A stretch of DNA of 64,000 nucleotides, from assembly GCF_004342585.1 (NCBI RefSeq), contig NZ_SLZQ01000001.1:62001-126000 (forward strand). Direction: 5' to 3'. Positions 55,935 through 64,000 of this stretch are shown here, piece after piece. Below the pieces are notes generated by a model that made no database searches, was not told the origin of the DNA, and saw only the letters and a list, made by a program, of their open reading frames with translations. This stretch comes from Paucimonas lemoignei (GTDB lineage: Bacteria > Pseudomonadota > Gammaproteobacteria > Burkholderiales > Burkholderiaceae_D). The position numbers and the translations under genes are program-made. Within the stretch, counting starts at the first letter, position 1. Each line of letters begins with the position of its first letter.

Positions 55935-56669
55935 ATGTATACCGCGCATGGAAAATCGGACAAGAATCACCTGCTGCAGGAACATGCGCCGCTGGTGAAA
56001 CGATTGGCGCACCAGATGAAGGCCAAGCTGCCGCACAGCGTCGAAGTGGATGACCTGGTGCAGGCGGGAATGATCGGCCTGCTGGACGCGGTCAATCGCT
56101 ATGAGGATAACCATGGCGCCCAGTTTGAAACCTACGCGGTGCAGCGCATTCGCGGCGCCATGCTGGACGAGTTGCGCAACAGCGACTGGCTGCCGCGCAG
56201 CATCCGCCAGAACATGCGCAAGATCGAAGATGCCATGCAAAAGCTGCAGCAGCGTCTCGGGCGCCCTCCGCTCGAAACCGAAGTGGCCAAGCAGCTGAAG
56301 ATGTCGCTGACCGAATACCAGGAGCTGCTCGGCGACAGCGGCGGCCACCAGCTGGTCTATTACGAGGATTTCCACGACAACGGCGAAGACGGCGAGCATT
56401 TCCTCGACCGTTATTGCACCGACCATGCGGACGATCCCTTGCAGGCGCTGATGAATACGGGTTTCAGGCAGGCGGTGATCGCTGCCATCGAAGCCTTGCC
56501 GGAGCGCGAAAAGATCCTCATGGGCCTATATTACGAACAGGAGATGAACCTGAAGGAAATCGGCGCGGTGATGAACGTATCGGAGTCGCGGGTATCCCAG
56601 CTGCATAGCCAGGCGATCGCGCGCCTGCGTACTTTCTTGAAGGAGCAGGCGTGGACTGGGCTAGCGTAG
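55935..56669 (+). CDS. fliA: Flagellar sigma factor FliA (sigma-28)
   Basis: A 244-residue sigma-28. Region 2 (VEVDDLVQAGMIGLLDAVNRY, YAVQRIRGAMLDELR), region 3 (LGRPPLETEVAKQL) and region 4 (EREKILMGLYYEQEMNLKEIG, then SESRVSQLHSQAIARLR) are complete. It transcribes late flagellar genes and should recognise the four TAAAGTTT-N11-GCCG promoters in this window. Its end overlaps motC by 19 bp. FlgM, its anti-sigma factor, is encoded at 62 kb. Confidence 0.97.
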   Translation: MYTAHGKSDKNHLLQEHAPLVKRLAHQMKAKLPHSVEVDDLVQAGMIGLLDAVNRYEDNHGAQFETYAVQRIRGAMLDELRNSDWLPRSIRQNMRKIEDAMQKLQQRLGRPPLETEVAKQLKMSLTEYQELLGDSGGHQLVYYEDFHDNGEDGEHFLDRYCTDHADDPLQALMNTGFRQAVIAAIEALPEREKILMGLYYEQEMNLKEIGAVMNVSESRVSQLHSQAIARLRTFLKEQAWTGLA

Positions 56670-57391
56670 CCGGCATCGCACTGGCGCTGGGCGGGCTCCT
56701 GCTCGGCCAGTTGCTGGAAGGCGGCCACCTGGGTTCGCTGGTGCAGCCTGCAGCCTTCATCATCGTCGGCGTCGGCACGGTGGGCGCCGTGCTGCTGCAG
56801 AGCGGCCGGCAGGACTTCATGCGCGGCGTGCGCCTGGCCAAGACGGTATTCGTGCCGCGGCCCGACACCACCAATCTGATCGAGCAGCAGATCGTCACCT
56901 GGAGCACGCAGGCGCGGCGCGATGGTTTGCTCAGCCTGGAGCGCTACCTCGAAGGAGTGAAAGACCCGTTCCGCGCCAAGGGCTTGCGCATGCTGATCGA
57001 CGGCATCGACCCTTTCAAGCTCAAGGATATTCTCGAAACCGATCTCGACAGTTACGAGCGCCATGAACGCCTGGCGATCAAGGTGTGGGATGCGGCGGGC
57101 GGTTATGCGCCTACCATCGGCATCATCGGCGCCGTGCTCGGGTTGATCCATGTGATGGAAAACCTGGCCAATCCCGCGCAGCTTGGCAGCGGAATCGCCG
57201 TGGCTTTCGTCGCCACCATCTACGGCGTCGGCCTGGCGAACCTGGTGTTTCTCCCGATCGGCAACAAGCTCAAATCGCTGCTGGCGCGCGAAGTGGCGCA
57301 GCGCGAAATGCTGATTGCCGCATTCTTCGGCATCGCGCTCGGCGACAACCCTCGCGTGATACAGGAGCGCATGAGCGCTCATCGGCGCTAG
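56651..57391 (+). CDS. motC: Second stator subunit MotC (MotA-like)
   Basis: A 246-residue MotA/PomA-family protein. N-terminal VAGIALALGGLLLGQLLEGG, and GGYAPTIGIIGAVLGLIHVMENL with AVAFVATIYGVGLANLVFLP are the conserved membrane segments. Closer to PomA/MotC than to the MotA at 38048. GTG start at 56651 with AAGGAG upstream; overlaps fliA. A second stator set is known from Pseudomonas (MotCD). Confidence 0.93.
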   Translation: MDWASVAGIALALGGLLLGQLLEGGHLGSLVQPAAFIIVGVGTVGAVLLQSGRQDFMRGVRLAKTVFVPRPDTTNLIEQQIVTWSTQARRDGLLSLERYLEGVKDPFRAKGLRMLIDGIDPFKLKDILETDLDSYERHERLAIKVWDAAGGYAPTIGIIGAVLGLIHVMENLANPAQLGSGIAVAFVATIYGVGLANLVFLPIGNKLKSLLAREVAQREMLIAAFFGIALGDNPRVIQERMSAHRR

Positions 57392-57413
57392 CCGCGGCCG
57401 TAAAGGGAAGGCC

Positions 57414-58196
57414 ATGGCGCGCAAAAAACACGAAGAAGAACATGAAAATCATGAGCGCTGGCTGGTTTCGTATGCCGACTTCATCACGCTGCTGTTCGCG
57501 TTTTTCGTGGTGATGTACGCCATATCTTCCGTCAACGAAGGCAAGTATCGCGTGCTGTCGAATGCCCTGGGGAGCGCTTTCGGCACCGGGGCGTCGGTTT
57601 CGGTGGTCCAGGTATCGCCCGAGCGCCAGCAGGCGTTTCCATTGCGCCGGCAATCGACACAGGACAGGCAGCGCCTCGAAGCCATCAAGCGCGAGCGCGA
57701 AGTCATGGCAGGCATCGCCCGCCAGTTGCGCCAGTCGCTCGACCCGCTGATCAAGCGCGGCATCGTGCGCGTGACGCAAACCGGGCGCGGCGTGAAGGTG
57801 GAAATCAACGCCAGCATCCTCTTTGCGACAGGCGACGCCAATCTGACTGGCGAAGCCGGCGAGGTGCTGAGCACGATTGCGCGCATCATGAAAGATGATA
57901 GTCACGGTTTGCAGGTGGAGGGGCATACCGACAATGTGCCCATCAAAAATGCCGCTTTTCCCTCCAACTGGGAGTTGGCGAGCGCGCGCGCCAGCAGTGT
58001 GGTGCGCCTGCTTGCCGATAAGGGCGTGCCCCCGGTGCGCCTGAGCGCGGTCGGCCATGCCGACAACTTTCCGGTGGCGTCCAACGATACGGCGGAAGGA
58101 CGCGCTCGCAATCGCCGCGTCGAAATCATGATCCTTTCCAGCCTTCCGGACATCGAGCCCGAACAGGCTGATGGACACGACGGCTCCGGTCACTGA
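57414..58196 (+). CDS. motD: Second stator subunit MotD (MotB-like)
   Basis: A 260-residue MotB-family protein. A basic N-terminus and one transmembrane helix containing the proton-binding Asp (SYADFITLLFAFFVVMYA) precede an OmpA-like domain (VEGHTDNVPI, NWELASARASSVVRLL). It pairs with MotC 22 bp upstream. The shorter length and sequence distinguish it from MotB at 38939. Confidence 0.94.
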   Translation: MARKKHEEEHENHERWLVSYADFITLLFAFFVVMYAISSVNEGKYRVLSNALGSAFGTGASVSVVQVSPERQQAFPLRRQSTQDRQRLEAIKREREVMAGIARQLRQSLDPLIKRGIVRVTQTGRGVKVEINASILFATGDANLTGEAGEVLSTIARIMKDDSHGLQVEGHTDNVPIKNAAFPSNWELASARASSVVRLLADKGVPPVRLSAVGHADNFPVASNDTAEGRARNRRVEIMILSSLPDIEPEQADGHDGSGH

Positions 58197-58323
58197 GCAA
58201 ACTTCAGGAACAATTGGAACGCTGATTCCAAGATCAGTCATCTCCCGTTTATTCATTCCGCTTGCCTCGAGTTAAACAGCGTTTATCGGGCATTCGCCTT
58301 GCGCGTTGCTTACGAATCAGTCT

Positions 58324-58347
58324 CGTAATATAGTTTGGTATATAGCG
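58324..58347 (+). promoter_or_regulatory. ModE-type operator upstream of modA
   Basis: CGTAATATA and TATATAGCG half-sites separated by 6 bp form an imperfect palindrome resembling known ModE operators (CGxTATATA ... TATATAxCG). It lies about 30 bp before the modA start and suggests molybdate-dependent repression by the modE gene of the same cluster. Confidence 0.7.
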
Positions 58348-58378
58348 GCGGCAAGCTACCGGACTAAGGAGAACTGCA

Positions 58379-59134
58379 GTGCGCCTTTCGATATGCAACA
58401 TGCTGGCAGCGGGATTATTCCTTGCCGCAGCCAGCCTGGCCCATGCGGGCGAGATCACGCTGTCTGCGGCTGCCAGCCTAACCAATGCCTTTCGCGAGAT
58501 TGGCGCTGCCTATGAAGCGCGCCATCCGGGGAGCAAGGCATTGGTGAATTTCGGCGCATCCGGCGCACTGCTGCAGCAAATGGCTAAAGGCGCGCCGGTC
58601 GATGTGTTCGCTTCGGCGGACCAGGAAACCATGAATATGGCGATCAGCCAGAGACTGGTGAAATCGGCCGATCGCCGGGTGTTTGCGCGCAACTCGCTGG
58701 TGATGGTCGTGCCGCGCGACAGCAGGCTGAAGATCAAGATGTTGCCGGATCTGTCGCAGCCGGATGTGCATAAAGTCGCAATCGGCAATCCCGACAGCGT
58801 GCCGGTGGGGCGCTATGCCAGGGAGGCGTTGCAGGAAGCGCGGCTGTGGCCGCAACTGCAGTCAAAGACTATCCGTACGCAAAACGTGCGTCAATCGCTG
58901 GATTATGTGGCGCGAGGCGAAGTCGATGCCGCGTTTGTCTATGCCACGGATGCCGCGCTCATGCCGGATAAAGTGCGGATCGCCATGCAGGTGCCGCTGA
59001 ACGAGCCGGTTCTTTATCCGATCGCCAAAACCGCAGACAGTGAAAATGCCATTGAAGCCAGCCGCTTCGTCGACTTTGTCATGTCACCGGCAGGCCAGGC
59101 TATTCTTGCCAAATACGGCTTTCTGAAGCCATAG
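58379..59134 (+). CDS. modA: Molybdate ABC transporter substrate-binding protein ModA
   Basis: A 251-residue periplasmic binding protein with a signal peptide ending AHA near residue 22. ITLSAAASLTNAFREIG, VNFGASGALLQQM and AFVYATDA are family blocks for binding of molybdate/tungstate. The GTG start at 58379 has AAGGAG 7 bp upstream. First gene of modABC-modE, which separates motCD from flgNMA. Confidence 0.95.
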   Translation: MRLSICNMLAAGLFLAAASLAHAGEITLSAAASLTNAFREIGAAYEARHPGSKALVNFGASGALLQQMAKGAPVDVFASADQETMNMAISQRLVKSADRRVFARNSLVMVVPRDSRLKIKMLPDLSQPDVHKVAIGNPDSVPVGRYAREALQEARLWPQLQSKTIRTQNVRQSLDYVARGEVDAAFVYATDAALMPDKVRIAMQVPLNEPVLYPIAKTADSENAIEASRFVDFVMSPAGQAILAKYGFLKP

Positions 59135-59155
59135 GAATGGAGTAAGGCGTCAAGG

Positions 59156-59854
59156 ATGAATATGGTTGCAGGAATGGATGCCGCATGGGTTGCCCTCGGT
59201 CTGTCGCTCAAGGTGGCTGGCCTGGCGACGGTAATCAACCTCGTGCTGGGTGTGGGCGTGGGTTATTTGCTGGCGCGCAGGAGCTTTCCCGGCCGCGACC
59301 TGCTGGATACGATGCTGACCTTGCCCCTGGTGTTGCCGCCCACCGTGCTCGGATACTACCTCCTCGTTCTGATCGGCCGGCGCGGCTGGATCGGCGCATG
59401 GCTGCATGACACCTTCGGCATCAACCTGATCTTTACCTGGCAGGGAGCGGTGATCGCCGCTTCCATCGTGGCCTTTCCGCTGGTATTCAAGCCGGCCAGG
59501 GCAGCGTTCGAGGCGGTCGACGGGCAGCTTGAAAACGCCGCAAGAGTGCTGGGCGTGCCGGAGCCGGCGATTTTTTTTCGCATCAGCCTGCCGCTTGCCT
59601 GGCGCGGCATCCTGGCGGGCGTGTTGCTCGGATTTGCGCGGGCGTTGGGCGAGTTCGGCGCGACGTTGATGGTGGCCGGCAGCATTCCCGGCAAAACACA
59701 AACCCTGTCGGTAGCCGTGTATGAGGCGGTGCAAGCCGGACAGGACGGTCTGGCCAATCTGCTCGTTCTGATTACCTCGCTGGTATGCGTGTCGGTGCTG
59801 CTTGCAGCAACCTGGCTGGCGCCGGATTACAAGCGCCGTCGTCGGCCTGTTTAG
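59156..59854 (+). CDS. modB: Molybdate ABC transporter permease ModB
   Basis: A 232-residue inner-membrane permease with about five helices. The cytoplasmic EAA-loop region is LLGFARALGEFGATLMVAGSI. It starts 21 bp after modA; the stop codon lies within the modC ribosome site (TAGGAG). Confidence 0.95.
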   Translation: MNMVAGMDAAWVALGLSLKVAGLATVINLVLGVGVGYLLARRSFPGRDLLDTMLTLPLVLPPTVLGYYLLVLIGRRGWIGAWLHDTFGINLIFTWQGAVIAASIVAFPLVFKPARAAFEAVDGQLENAARVLGVPEPAIFFRISLPLAWRGILAGVLLGFARALGEFGATLMVAGSIPGKTQTLSVAVYEAVQAGQDGLANLLVLITSLVCVSVLLAATWLAPDYKRRRRPV

Positions 59855-59862
59855 GAGCACGT

Positions 59863-60639
59863 GTGTTATTCGATATCGATATCGCCAAGGAGCTGCGTTC
59901 CGGAAGGCGCAAGTTTGAATTGCGGCTGCAGTTTCGCACCGATAGCCGGCGCGTCGTCATTCTCGGTCCTTCCGGCGCAGGCAAGAGTCTTTCGCTGCAG
60001 GCCATCGCCGGTTTGTTGCAGCCTGATTGCGGGTATATCCATATTGAGGGGCGCAAGCTGTTTGATTCCACAGACGGGATCGACCTCGCGCCGCAGGAAC
60101 GGCAACTGGCCTACCTGTTCCAGGACTACGCGCTGTTTCCTCATCTGAATGTCCGGCAAAACATTGCCTTCGGGCTGACGCGCGGCTGGCGCAATCCACC
60201 GGCGGATGTCGGTGGCGCCGAGGTGGATTACTGGCTGGATGCGTTCGGCTTGCGCCGGGTTGCGCAGCAGATTCCTTCCGAGCTCTCCGGGGGCCAGCGT
60301 CAGCGCACGGCGCTGGCCCGGGCGCTGGCCGCAAAGCCGCGCGCCTTGCTGCTCGATGAACCGTTCGCGGCGCTGGACACGCCGCTGCGTGTCTCCTTGC
60401 GGCAGGAATTGGACCAGTTGCAGCGACGGCTGAATGTGCCGATGGTAATGATTACGCATGATATGGAAGATGCAGCAGTGTTCGGCGATGAAATCCTGCA
60501 GTTGAAGGATGGCGCGATCGTCGCTGCGGATGGCGATGCAGACGACGCGGTCATGCGGCGGGAGCCAGTGAATAACGCAAGCGGCGAAGGCAAAAGCGGA
60601 AACGGAAGCTGGGAAAACGGGAGTCGGGATGGAGAATGA
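59863..60639 (+). CDS. modC: Molybdate ABC transporter ATPase ModC
   Basis: A 258-residue ATPase. Walker A GPSGAGKS, Q-loop FQDYALFPHL, signature LSGGQRQRTALARAL and Walker B ALLLDEP, with the H-loop ITHD, are complete. It is shorter than E. coli ModC (about 352) because the C-terminal TOBE/Mop domain is missing; ModE carries two. The start is GTG at 59863 with AGGAG 5 bp upstream; an earlier in-frame ATG lies inside modB. Confidence 0.92.
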   Translation: MLFDIDIAKELRSGRRKFELRLQFRTDSRRVVILGPSGAGKSLSLQAIAGLLQPDCGYIHIEGRKLFDSTDGIDLAPQERQLAYLFQDYALFPHLNVRQNIAFGLTRGWRNPPADVGGAEVDYWLDAFGLRRVAQQIPSELSGGQRQRTALARALAAKPRALLLDEPFAALDTPLRVSLRQELDQLQRRLNVPMVMITHDMEDAAVFGDEILQLKDGAIVAADGDADDAVMRREPVNNASGEGKSGNGSWENGSRDGE

Positions 60640-61438
60640 GAAGGGCATCCAGCTGCAGGGTTCTGTCTGGCTGACCGTCGCCGGCGAAAAGTTCGGCGGG
60701 CATGCGCGCATCGCCCTGTTGTCGCAGATCGCGGCGTGCGGCTCGATCACCCAGGCGGCCAAGGCCGCCGGCATGAGTTACAAGGCGGCATGGGATGCTA
60801 TCGATGAGATGAATAATCTTGCCGGCGAGCCGCTGGTCGAACGCGCTGCGGGAGGCAAAGGCGGCGGCGGCACGCGTCTGACACAGCGCGGCGCGCAACT
60901 GGTGGAAAATTTTGCAACGATCGAGCGCGAGCATCGCCATTTCATCGAACAGCTCGGTCGGCAGGCTCGCGGCATCGCCGACGATTACCTGATGTTCAGA
61001 AGGATGGGCATGAAAACCAGCGCACGCAATCAGTATTGGGGCAAGGTCGTCGAGGTGAGAACCGGAGCGGTCAATGACCAAGTCGTCCTGGAATTGCCAA
61101 GCGGCCACCCGATCGTCGCTGTCATCACGCATGAAAGCACGCTAGACCTTGGGCTGGCTCCCGGCGCCGAAGCGTTCGCGTTGATCAAGTCTTCCATGAT
61201 CATCCTGGCAAAGGATGACGAACGCGCCCGGTTTTCCGCCCGAAACCGCCTGCGCGGCACGGTGACGCGCATCCAGGATGGCGCGGTGAATGCCGACGTG
61301 ATCGTGGAGTTGTCGGATGGCGTGACGCTTGCGGCCATCGTCACGAACGAAAGCTGCCGGGAGCTCGCGCTTGCCGTCGGGGAGCAGGTGACGGCGATTT
61401 TCAAGGAATCCAGCGTTATCCTGGGCACACCGGCCTAG
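60629..61438 (+). CDS. modE: Molybdate-responsive regulator ModE
   Basis: A 269-residue regulator: N-terminal winged HTH (ITQAAKAAGMSYKAAWDAIDEM) and two TOBE/Mop domains (SARNQYWGKVVEVRTGAVND, then SARNRLRGTVTRIQDGAVNAD) that bind molybdate. It probably represses this operon via the site at 58324. It overlaps modC by 11 bp; regulators encoded inside the operon they control are common. Confidence 0.93.
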   Translation: MENEKGIQLQGSVWLTVAGEKFGGHARIALLSQIAACGSITQAAKAAGMSYKAAWDAIDEMNNLAGEPLVERAAGGKGGGGTRLTQRGAQLVENFATIEREHRHFIEQLGRQARGIADDYLMFRRMGMKTSARNQYWGKVVEVRTGAVNDQVVLELPSGHPIVAVITHESTLDLGLAPGAEAFALIKSSMIILAKDDERARFSARNRLRGTVTRIQDGAVNADVIVELSDGVTLAAIVTNESCRELALAVGEQVTAIFKESSVILGTPA

Positions 61439-61458
61439 TCACGGCGTCGCGTCGCCGC

Positions 61459-61482
61459 AAAAAAAAACCGGCAGAGCCGGTT
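61459..61482 (-). terminator. Terminator of flgMN (minus strand)
   Basis: On the minus strand AACCGGC, loop TCT, GCCGGTT, then a long T-run (A-run on the plus strand at 61459-61465). Located 30 bp after flgN. Confidence 0.88.
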
Positions 61483-61511
61483 GAAGTACACCCTCGTAAA
61501 TCTTTATCAGC

Positions 61512-61985
61512 CTAGCCGATCACCAGGCCGCGTCCTGCCGGGGTGACGGCCGATTGCCCATTGGGGCCGTACAGCGTCTGGCCTTGCGGGCCACCCTTGA
61601 GTACATTCAGCGCATTCTGGTTGCGCGCCAGGTGTTTGCCGATCAACATGCCATTGCTGCGATTGATTTCCTTGGCGGCTTGCGCGATTTCCAGCAATTC
61701 TTTCCAGGACTGGCGGGCAGTAGGCGGCTGCAGGCTGTCCAGCCAGGCTTGCATGCCTTGTTCCGTCGCCTCGAATCCGGCGGCAGTCAAGGCCGCGTGG
61801 CGTTCGGCAGCCAGTTCCGACATGCGCGCCACCAGCTGATTTTTTTCTTCCGTCAGCGCGGTGAGCGCGTCGACATCCGCGGCGACCAGCTGGGCTTGCT
61901 CTTTGTTCAAAATCTCGAGCAGCATGCGCGCAGTACGGTTTTCTTCGTGGAGCTTGTGCGCGGGGCCGGTGCCGGTCTGGTTCAT
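61512..61985 (-). CDS. flgN: Flagellar chaperone FlgN
   Basis: A 157-residue helical chaperone for the hook-filament junction proteins FlgK and FlgL. The pattern LLEILNKEQAQLVAADVDAL and LTEEKNQLVARMSEL plus the C-terminal LYGPNGQ fit FlgN. It lies 6 bp downstream of flgM in one operon driven by the FliA-type promoter at 62357. Confidence 0.93.
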   Translation of the reverse strand: MNQTGTGPAHKLHEENRTARMLLEILNKEQAQLVAADVDALTALTEEKNQLVARMSELAAERHAALTAAGFEATEQGMQAWLDSLQPPTARQSWKELLEIAQAAKEINRSNGMLIGKHLARNQNALNVLKGGPQGQTLYGPNGQSAVTPAGRGLVIG

Positions 61986-61991
61986 GCGTAT

Positions 61992-62309
61992 CTATGCCTT
62001 ACGGGTATGTATCAAATCCTTGACGGAATCGAGCAAGCCGTTGGCGACCTTTTCAGGGTCGACCTTGAACTTGCCTTCGGCAATCGCTGCCTTGATTTCC
62101 GCCACCTTTTGCGTGTCGAACACGCCTTCGCTGCCTGCCAGGGCTTGCAGCTGCGATGAAATCTGAACGCCTTGCTGGGTCGAGCTGCTGGCGCTGGTCT
62201 TGGTCGCACTAGCTGCGCCGGCGGCCTTGTCTGCGCCTTTGCTGCCGCGCGCTTCGGTGGCGCCGACCGGCAGGCTGCCAGTTTTCTTGATCGAGTTATC
62301 GATTTTCAC
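61992..62309 (-). CDS. flgM: Anti-sigma-28 factor FlgM
   Basis: A 105-residue protein that holds FliA inactive until export through the hook-basal body. Weakly ordered N-terminus, then the FliA-binding C-terminal part (VFDTQKVAEIKAAIAEGKFKV with NGLLDSVKDLI). The N-terminus MKIDNSIKKTG is typical. The FliA-type promoter at 62357-62383 is about 50 bp upstream, consistent with feedback. Confidence 0.95.
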   Translation of the reverse strand: MKIDNSIKKTGSLPVGATEARGSKGADKAAGAASATKTSASSSTQQGVQISSQLQALAGSEGVFDTQKVAEIKAAIAEGKFKVDPEKVANGLLDSVKDLIHTRKA

Positions 62310-62356
62310 GATAGTTCCTTGTCTGTTTGGGGCGGATTACCCCTGTCCATGCCCAT

Positions 62357-62383
62357 ATAACGGCAGGCGCCGCCTAAACTTTA
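62357..62383 (-). promoter_or_regulatory. Sigma-28 (FliA) promoter of flgMN
   Basis: On the minus strand TAAAGTTT, 11 bp, GCCGTTAT: perfect -35 and one or two changes in the -10 against the FliA consensus. The CC before TAAAGTTT is also present in the flhD promoters. Confidence 0.88.
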
Positions 62384-62436
62384 GGAACAAATTTAACATT
62401 AATTACGATAGTCGACCAGAATATTCTTCCATGTTT

Positions 62437-63144
62437 TCAATAAGTTACTTCCACTACGCCACCGATTCGCGCCACGCCGCTGACAATTTGTCCATTGGAT
62501 GTCCTGGCCTGGACGACTTGTCCTTCGCCTGCGTTGTTCAAGGCCTTGGCTTCGGCCGAGATGCGAAATCCCGTGCCAACGGTTTGCAGGCGCACGGTCT
62601 GGCCCTGCTGGACTGCAGCCTGGGCGCGCAGGGCATCGTTGCGCAAGGGCGTTCCGGCCGGCAGCGACATGGCCAGCGTGCGGCCGAGCGCCTGCGAGGG
62701 ATCGGTCAGGATGCCGGCCGGCAGATGCGTCAGGTCGCCGCGCGCCCTGGTCAGATGCTGGGGGCCGATCACCTGGCCCTGGGCAAGTGGCGCCGAAGTA
62801 GTCAGGTAATCGGCGACCACCTTGACGGTCGCCGGAATATAGACGGTCCAGGACACCGGCACGGTGCAGCGCACGCCGACCGTCGTGCGTCCCCATACCC
62901 GACTGCCGGGCGGCATGAATGCTTCCGGCGCGGCGCAGGCTATCAGGTTGGAGCGCGGATCGAGCGCGTTGGCGCTGATGCTGACCTGGCCGGGCAGGCC
63001 GGTGCTTTGCACTTTCAGGAAATGTTCGACGACCTTGCGGATGGCTTCCGGGTCTTGTCGCTGCGGCGCAGCTTGCTGTGCGGCCGCCGCGATGGCAAGC
63101 TGCATGAGCGCGATGAACAGGAGGGCCTTGGATAGCAGGTGCAT
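62437..63144 (-). CDS. flgA: Flagellar P-ring assembly protein FlgA
   Basis: A 235-residue periplasmic chaperone for the P ring (FlgI). A signal peptide (LLFIALMQLAIAAAA) is followed by the SAF/FlgA domain (VVADYLTTSAPLAQGQVIGPQHL, then GTPLRNDALRAQAAVQQGQTVRL). Divergent from flgB with a 191-bp gap, as in most flagellar clusters. Confidence 0.94.
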   Translation of the reverse strand: MHLLSKALLFIALMQLAIAAAAQQAAPQRQDPEAIRKVVEHFLKVQSTGLPGQVSISANALDPRSNLIACAAPEAFMPPGSRVWGRTTVGVRCTVPVSWTVYIPATVKVVADYLTTSAPLAQGQVIGPQHLTRARGDLTHLPAGILTDPSQALGRTLAMSLPAGTPLRNDALRAQAAVQQGQTVRLQTVGTGFRISAEAKALNNAGEGQVVQARTSNGQIVSGVARIGGVVEVTY

Positions 63145-63335
63145 GGTCTGGTGCGTATCGATTCTTTACGCTGACCATGATAACGAGGCCGCCAGGCTGC
63201 AAAGCGGGGAATAGGGCAGGATTTTATGCCCTTATCGATCGATCAAACGCGGCCTTGCCTGCCTAATATCGAGCCTGTACAAAACCATTATCGGCTGAAA
63301 GCGCAGTTTCTTTAGTCGGTGTTGAGGAGGAAGGC

Positions 63336-63749
63336 ATGATAGGAAAGCTGGATGAATACCTGCGGTTCAACGAGACCGCATTGAATTTGCGGGCCCAGCG
63401 CCAGCAGCTGCTGGCATCGAATATCGCCAACGCCGACACGCCCAACTTCAAGGCTCGCGATATCGACTTCAACAAGGCCTTGCAAGGCGCATTGGCCAAG
63501 AGCGGGCCGCCGAATGCGCCGGAAATGGCCAGGACCGACACCGTACACCTGAGCAGCAAGAATGGCAATACGGTCGGCGGCGCGCCGCTGCTGTACCGCA
63601 CGGAGCAGCAGGGCAATGTCGACGGCAATACGGTCAACATGGATGCCGAACGCAACCAGTTCACCGACAACGCCATTCGCTATGAAGCAGGCCTGACTCT
63701 CATTAACGCGCAGATCCGCAAGATGCTGAGCGCCATCCAGGGGCAATAA
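63336..63749 (+). CDS. flgB: Flagellar proximal rod protein FlgB
   Basis: A 137-residue rod protein with the N-terminal rod motif QQLLASNIANADTPNFKARD and a C-terminal helical block. The ATG is preceded by a strong GAGGAGGAAGG. flgC starts 2 bp after its stop. Confidence 0.95.
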   Translation: MIGKLDEYLRFNETALNLRAQRQQLLASNIANADTPNFKARDIDFNKALQGALAKSGPPNAPEMARTDTVHLSSKNGNTVGGAPLLYRTEQQGNVDGNTVNMDAERNQFTDNAIRYEAGLTLINAQIRKMLSAIQGQ

Positions 63750-63751
63750 TC

Positions 63752-64000
63752 ATGTCGCTATTTAATATCTTCAATGTCGCCGGCTCGGCAATGAGCGCGC
63801 AATCGCAGCGCCTCAATGTCGTCGCTTCCAATATCGCCAATGCCGATAGCACCACCAGTTCCACCGGTGAGACTTATAAGGCCAAGCAGGTGGTTTTTCA
63901 GGCCGTGCCGCTGGCCACGCCGGAAGCGGCAGGCGTCAAGGTGCGGCAAGTGGTGGAAGACGCCTCGCCGCCGAAGATGGTGTTCGACCCCAAGCATCCG
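63752..64000 (+). CDS. flgC: Flagellar rod protein FlgC (3' end outside window)
   Basis: The first 83 codons of FlgC (usual length about 135). MSLFNIFNVAGSAMSAQSQRL followed by NVVASNIANADS is the family N-terminus. The gene continues past the window. Confidence 0.94.
   Translation, partial: MSLFNIFNVAGSAMSAQSQRLNVVASNIANADSTTSSTGETYKAKQVVFQAVPLATPEAAGVKVRQVVEDASPPKMVFDPKHP

Noticed and set aside
1-64000. CRISPR arrays, insertion sequences, integrases and prophage genes
   Set aside because: No spaced identical repeats, transposase or integrase motifs were seen on either strand; the only clear tandem repeats are the promoter repeats before flhD.

Overview
The window is high-GC, gene-dense chromosomal DNA from a motile betaproteobacterium of the Burkholderiales. 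FlhDC-type flagellar control, a cheA-cheW-mcp-cheR-cheD-cheB block, 3-hydroxybutyrate/CoA-transferase genes and an Oxalobacteraceae-like gene content (Herbaspirillum / Noviherbaspirillum / Herminiimonas relatives) point that way. The family assignment is inferred from protein recognition only; no search was run. 

Region 1 (1-12.3 kb) is housekeeping and lipid/ketone metabolism: an SRPBCC protein, a HIT hydrolase, serB and mfd on the minus strand, ispD-ispF, ETF-ubiquinone oxidoreductase, an SDR plus thioesterase pair, a PAS-LuxR regulator and scoAB. Region 2 (12.4-18.2 kb) holds a minus-strand trio (helical protein of unknown function, alpha/beta hydrolase with a basic tail, KAS III-like enzyme lacking the usual His and Asn), two paralogous alpha/beta hydrolases and 3-hydroxybutyrate dehydrogenase. 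Region 3 (18.2-21.5 kb) has relA, a hydroxypyruvate-isomerase-like gene and tRNA-Val(GAC). Region 4 (21.5-27.9 kb) is a two-partner secretion module (tpsB-tpsA) with a coupled FecR-domain gene. Region 5 (27.9-35.4 kb) holds an orphan GAF-GspE ATPase and a cyclic-nucleotide cluster: class II cAMP-phosphodiesterase-like protein, GAF-HD-GYP protein, CHASE2 adenylate cyclase. 

Region 6 (35.4-64 kb) is a large flagellar/chemotaxis locus: flhDC, a membrane methyltransferase, motAB, a CheZ-like protein, cheY-cheA-cheW-mcp-cheR-cheD-cheB, a second cheY, an EAL-HDOD protein in the usual cheZ position, flhB-flhA-flhF-flhG-fliA, a second stator pair motCD, an inserted modABC-modE molybdate operon, flgNMA on the minus strand, and flgB-flgC running off the right edge. 

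The most striking non-coding signal is upstream of flhDC: three tandem imperfect repeats of about 84-93 bp, each with an A/T tract followed by a near-consensus sigma-28 (FliA) promoter with exactly 11 bp spacing, pointing at flhD. The same promoter type precedes flgM in this window. This suggests direct FliA feedback on the flagellar master regulator, or FliA-driven transcription of a leader RNA. Other points to check are lone C-terminal cysteines in TpsA and its FecR-domain partner, a shared C-terminal SGDIELF tail on CheD and the CheZ-like protein, an FlhG without a P-loop, and a KAS III-like protein with an altered catalytic triad.
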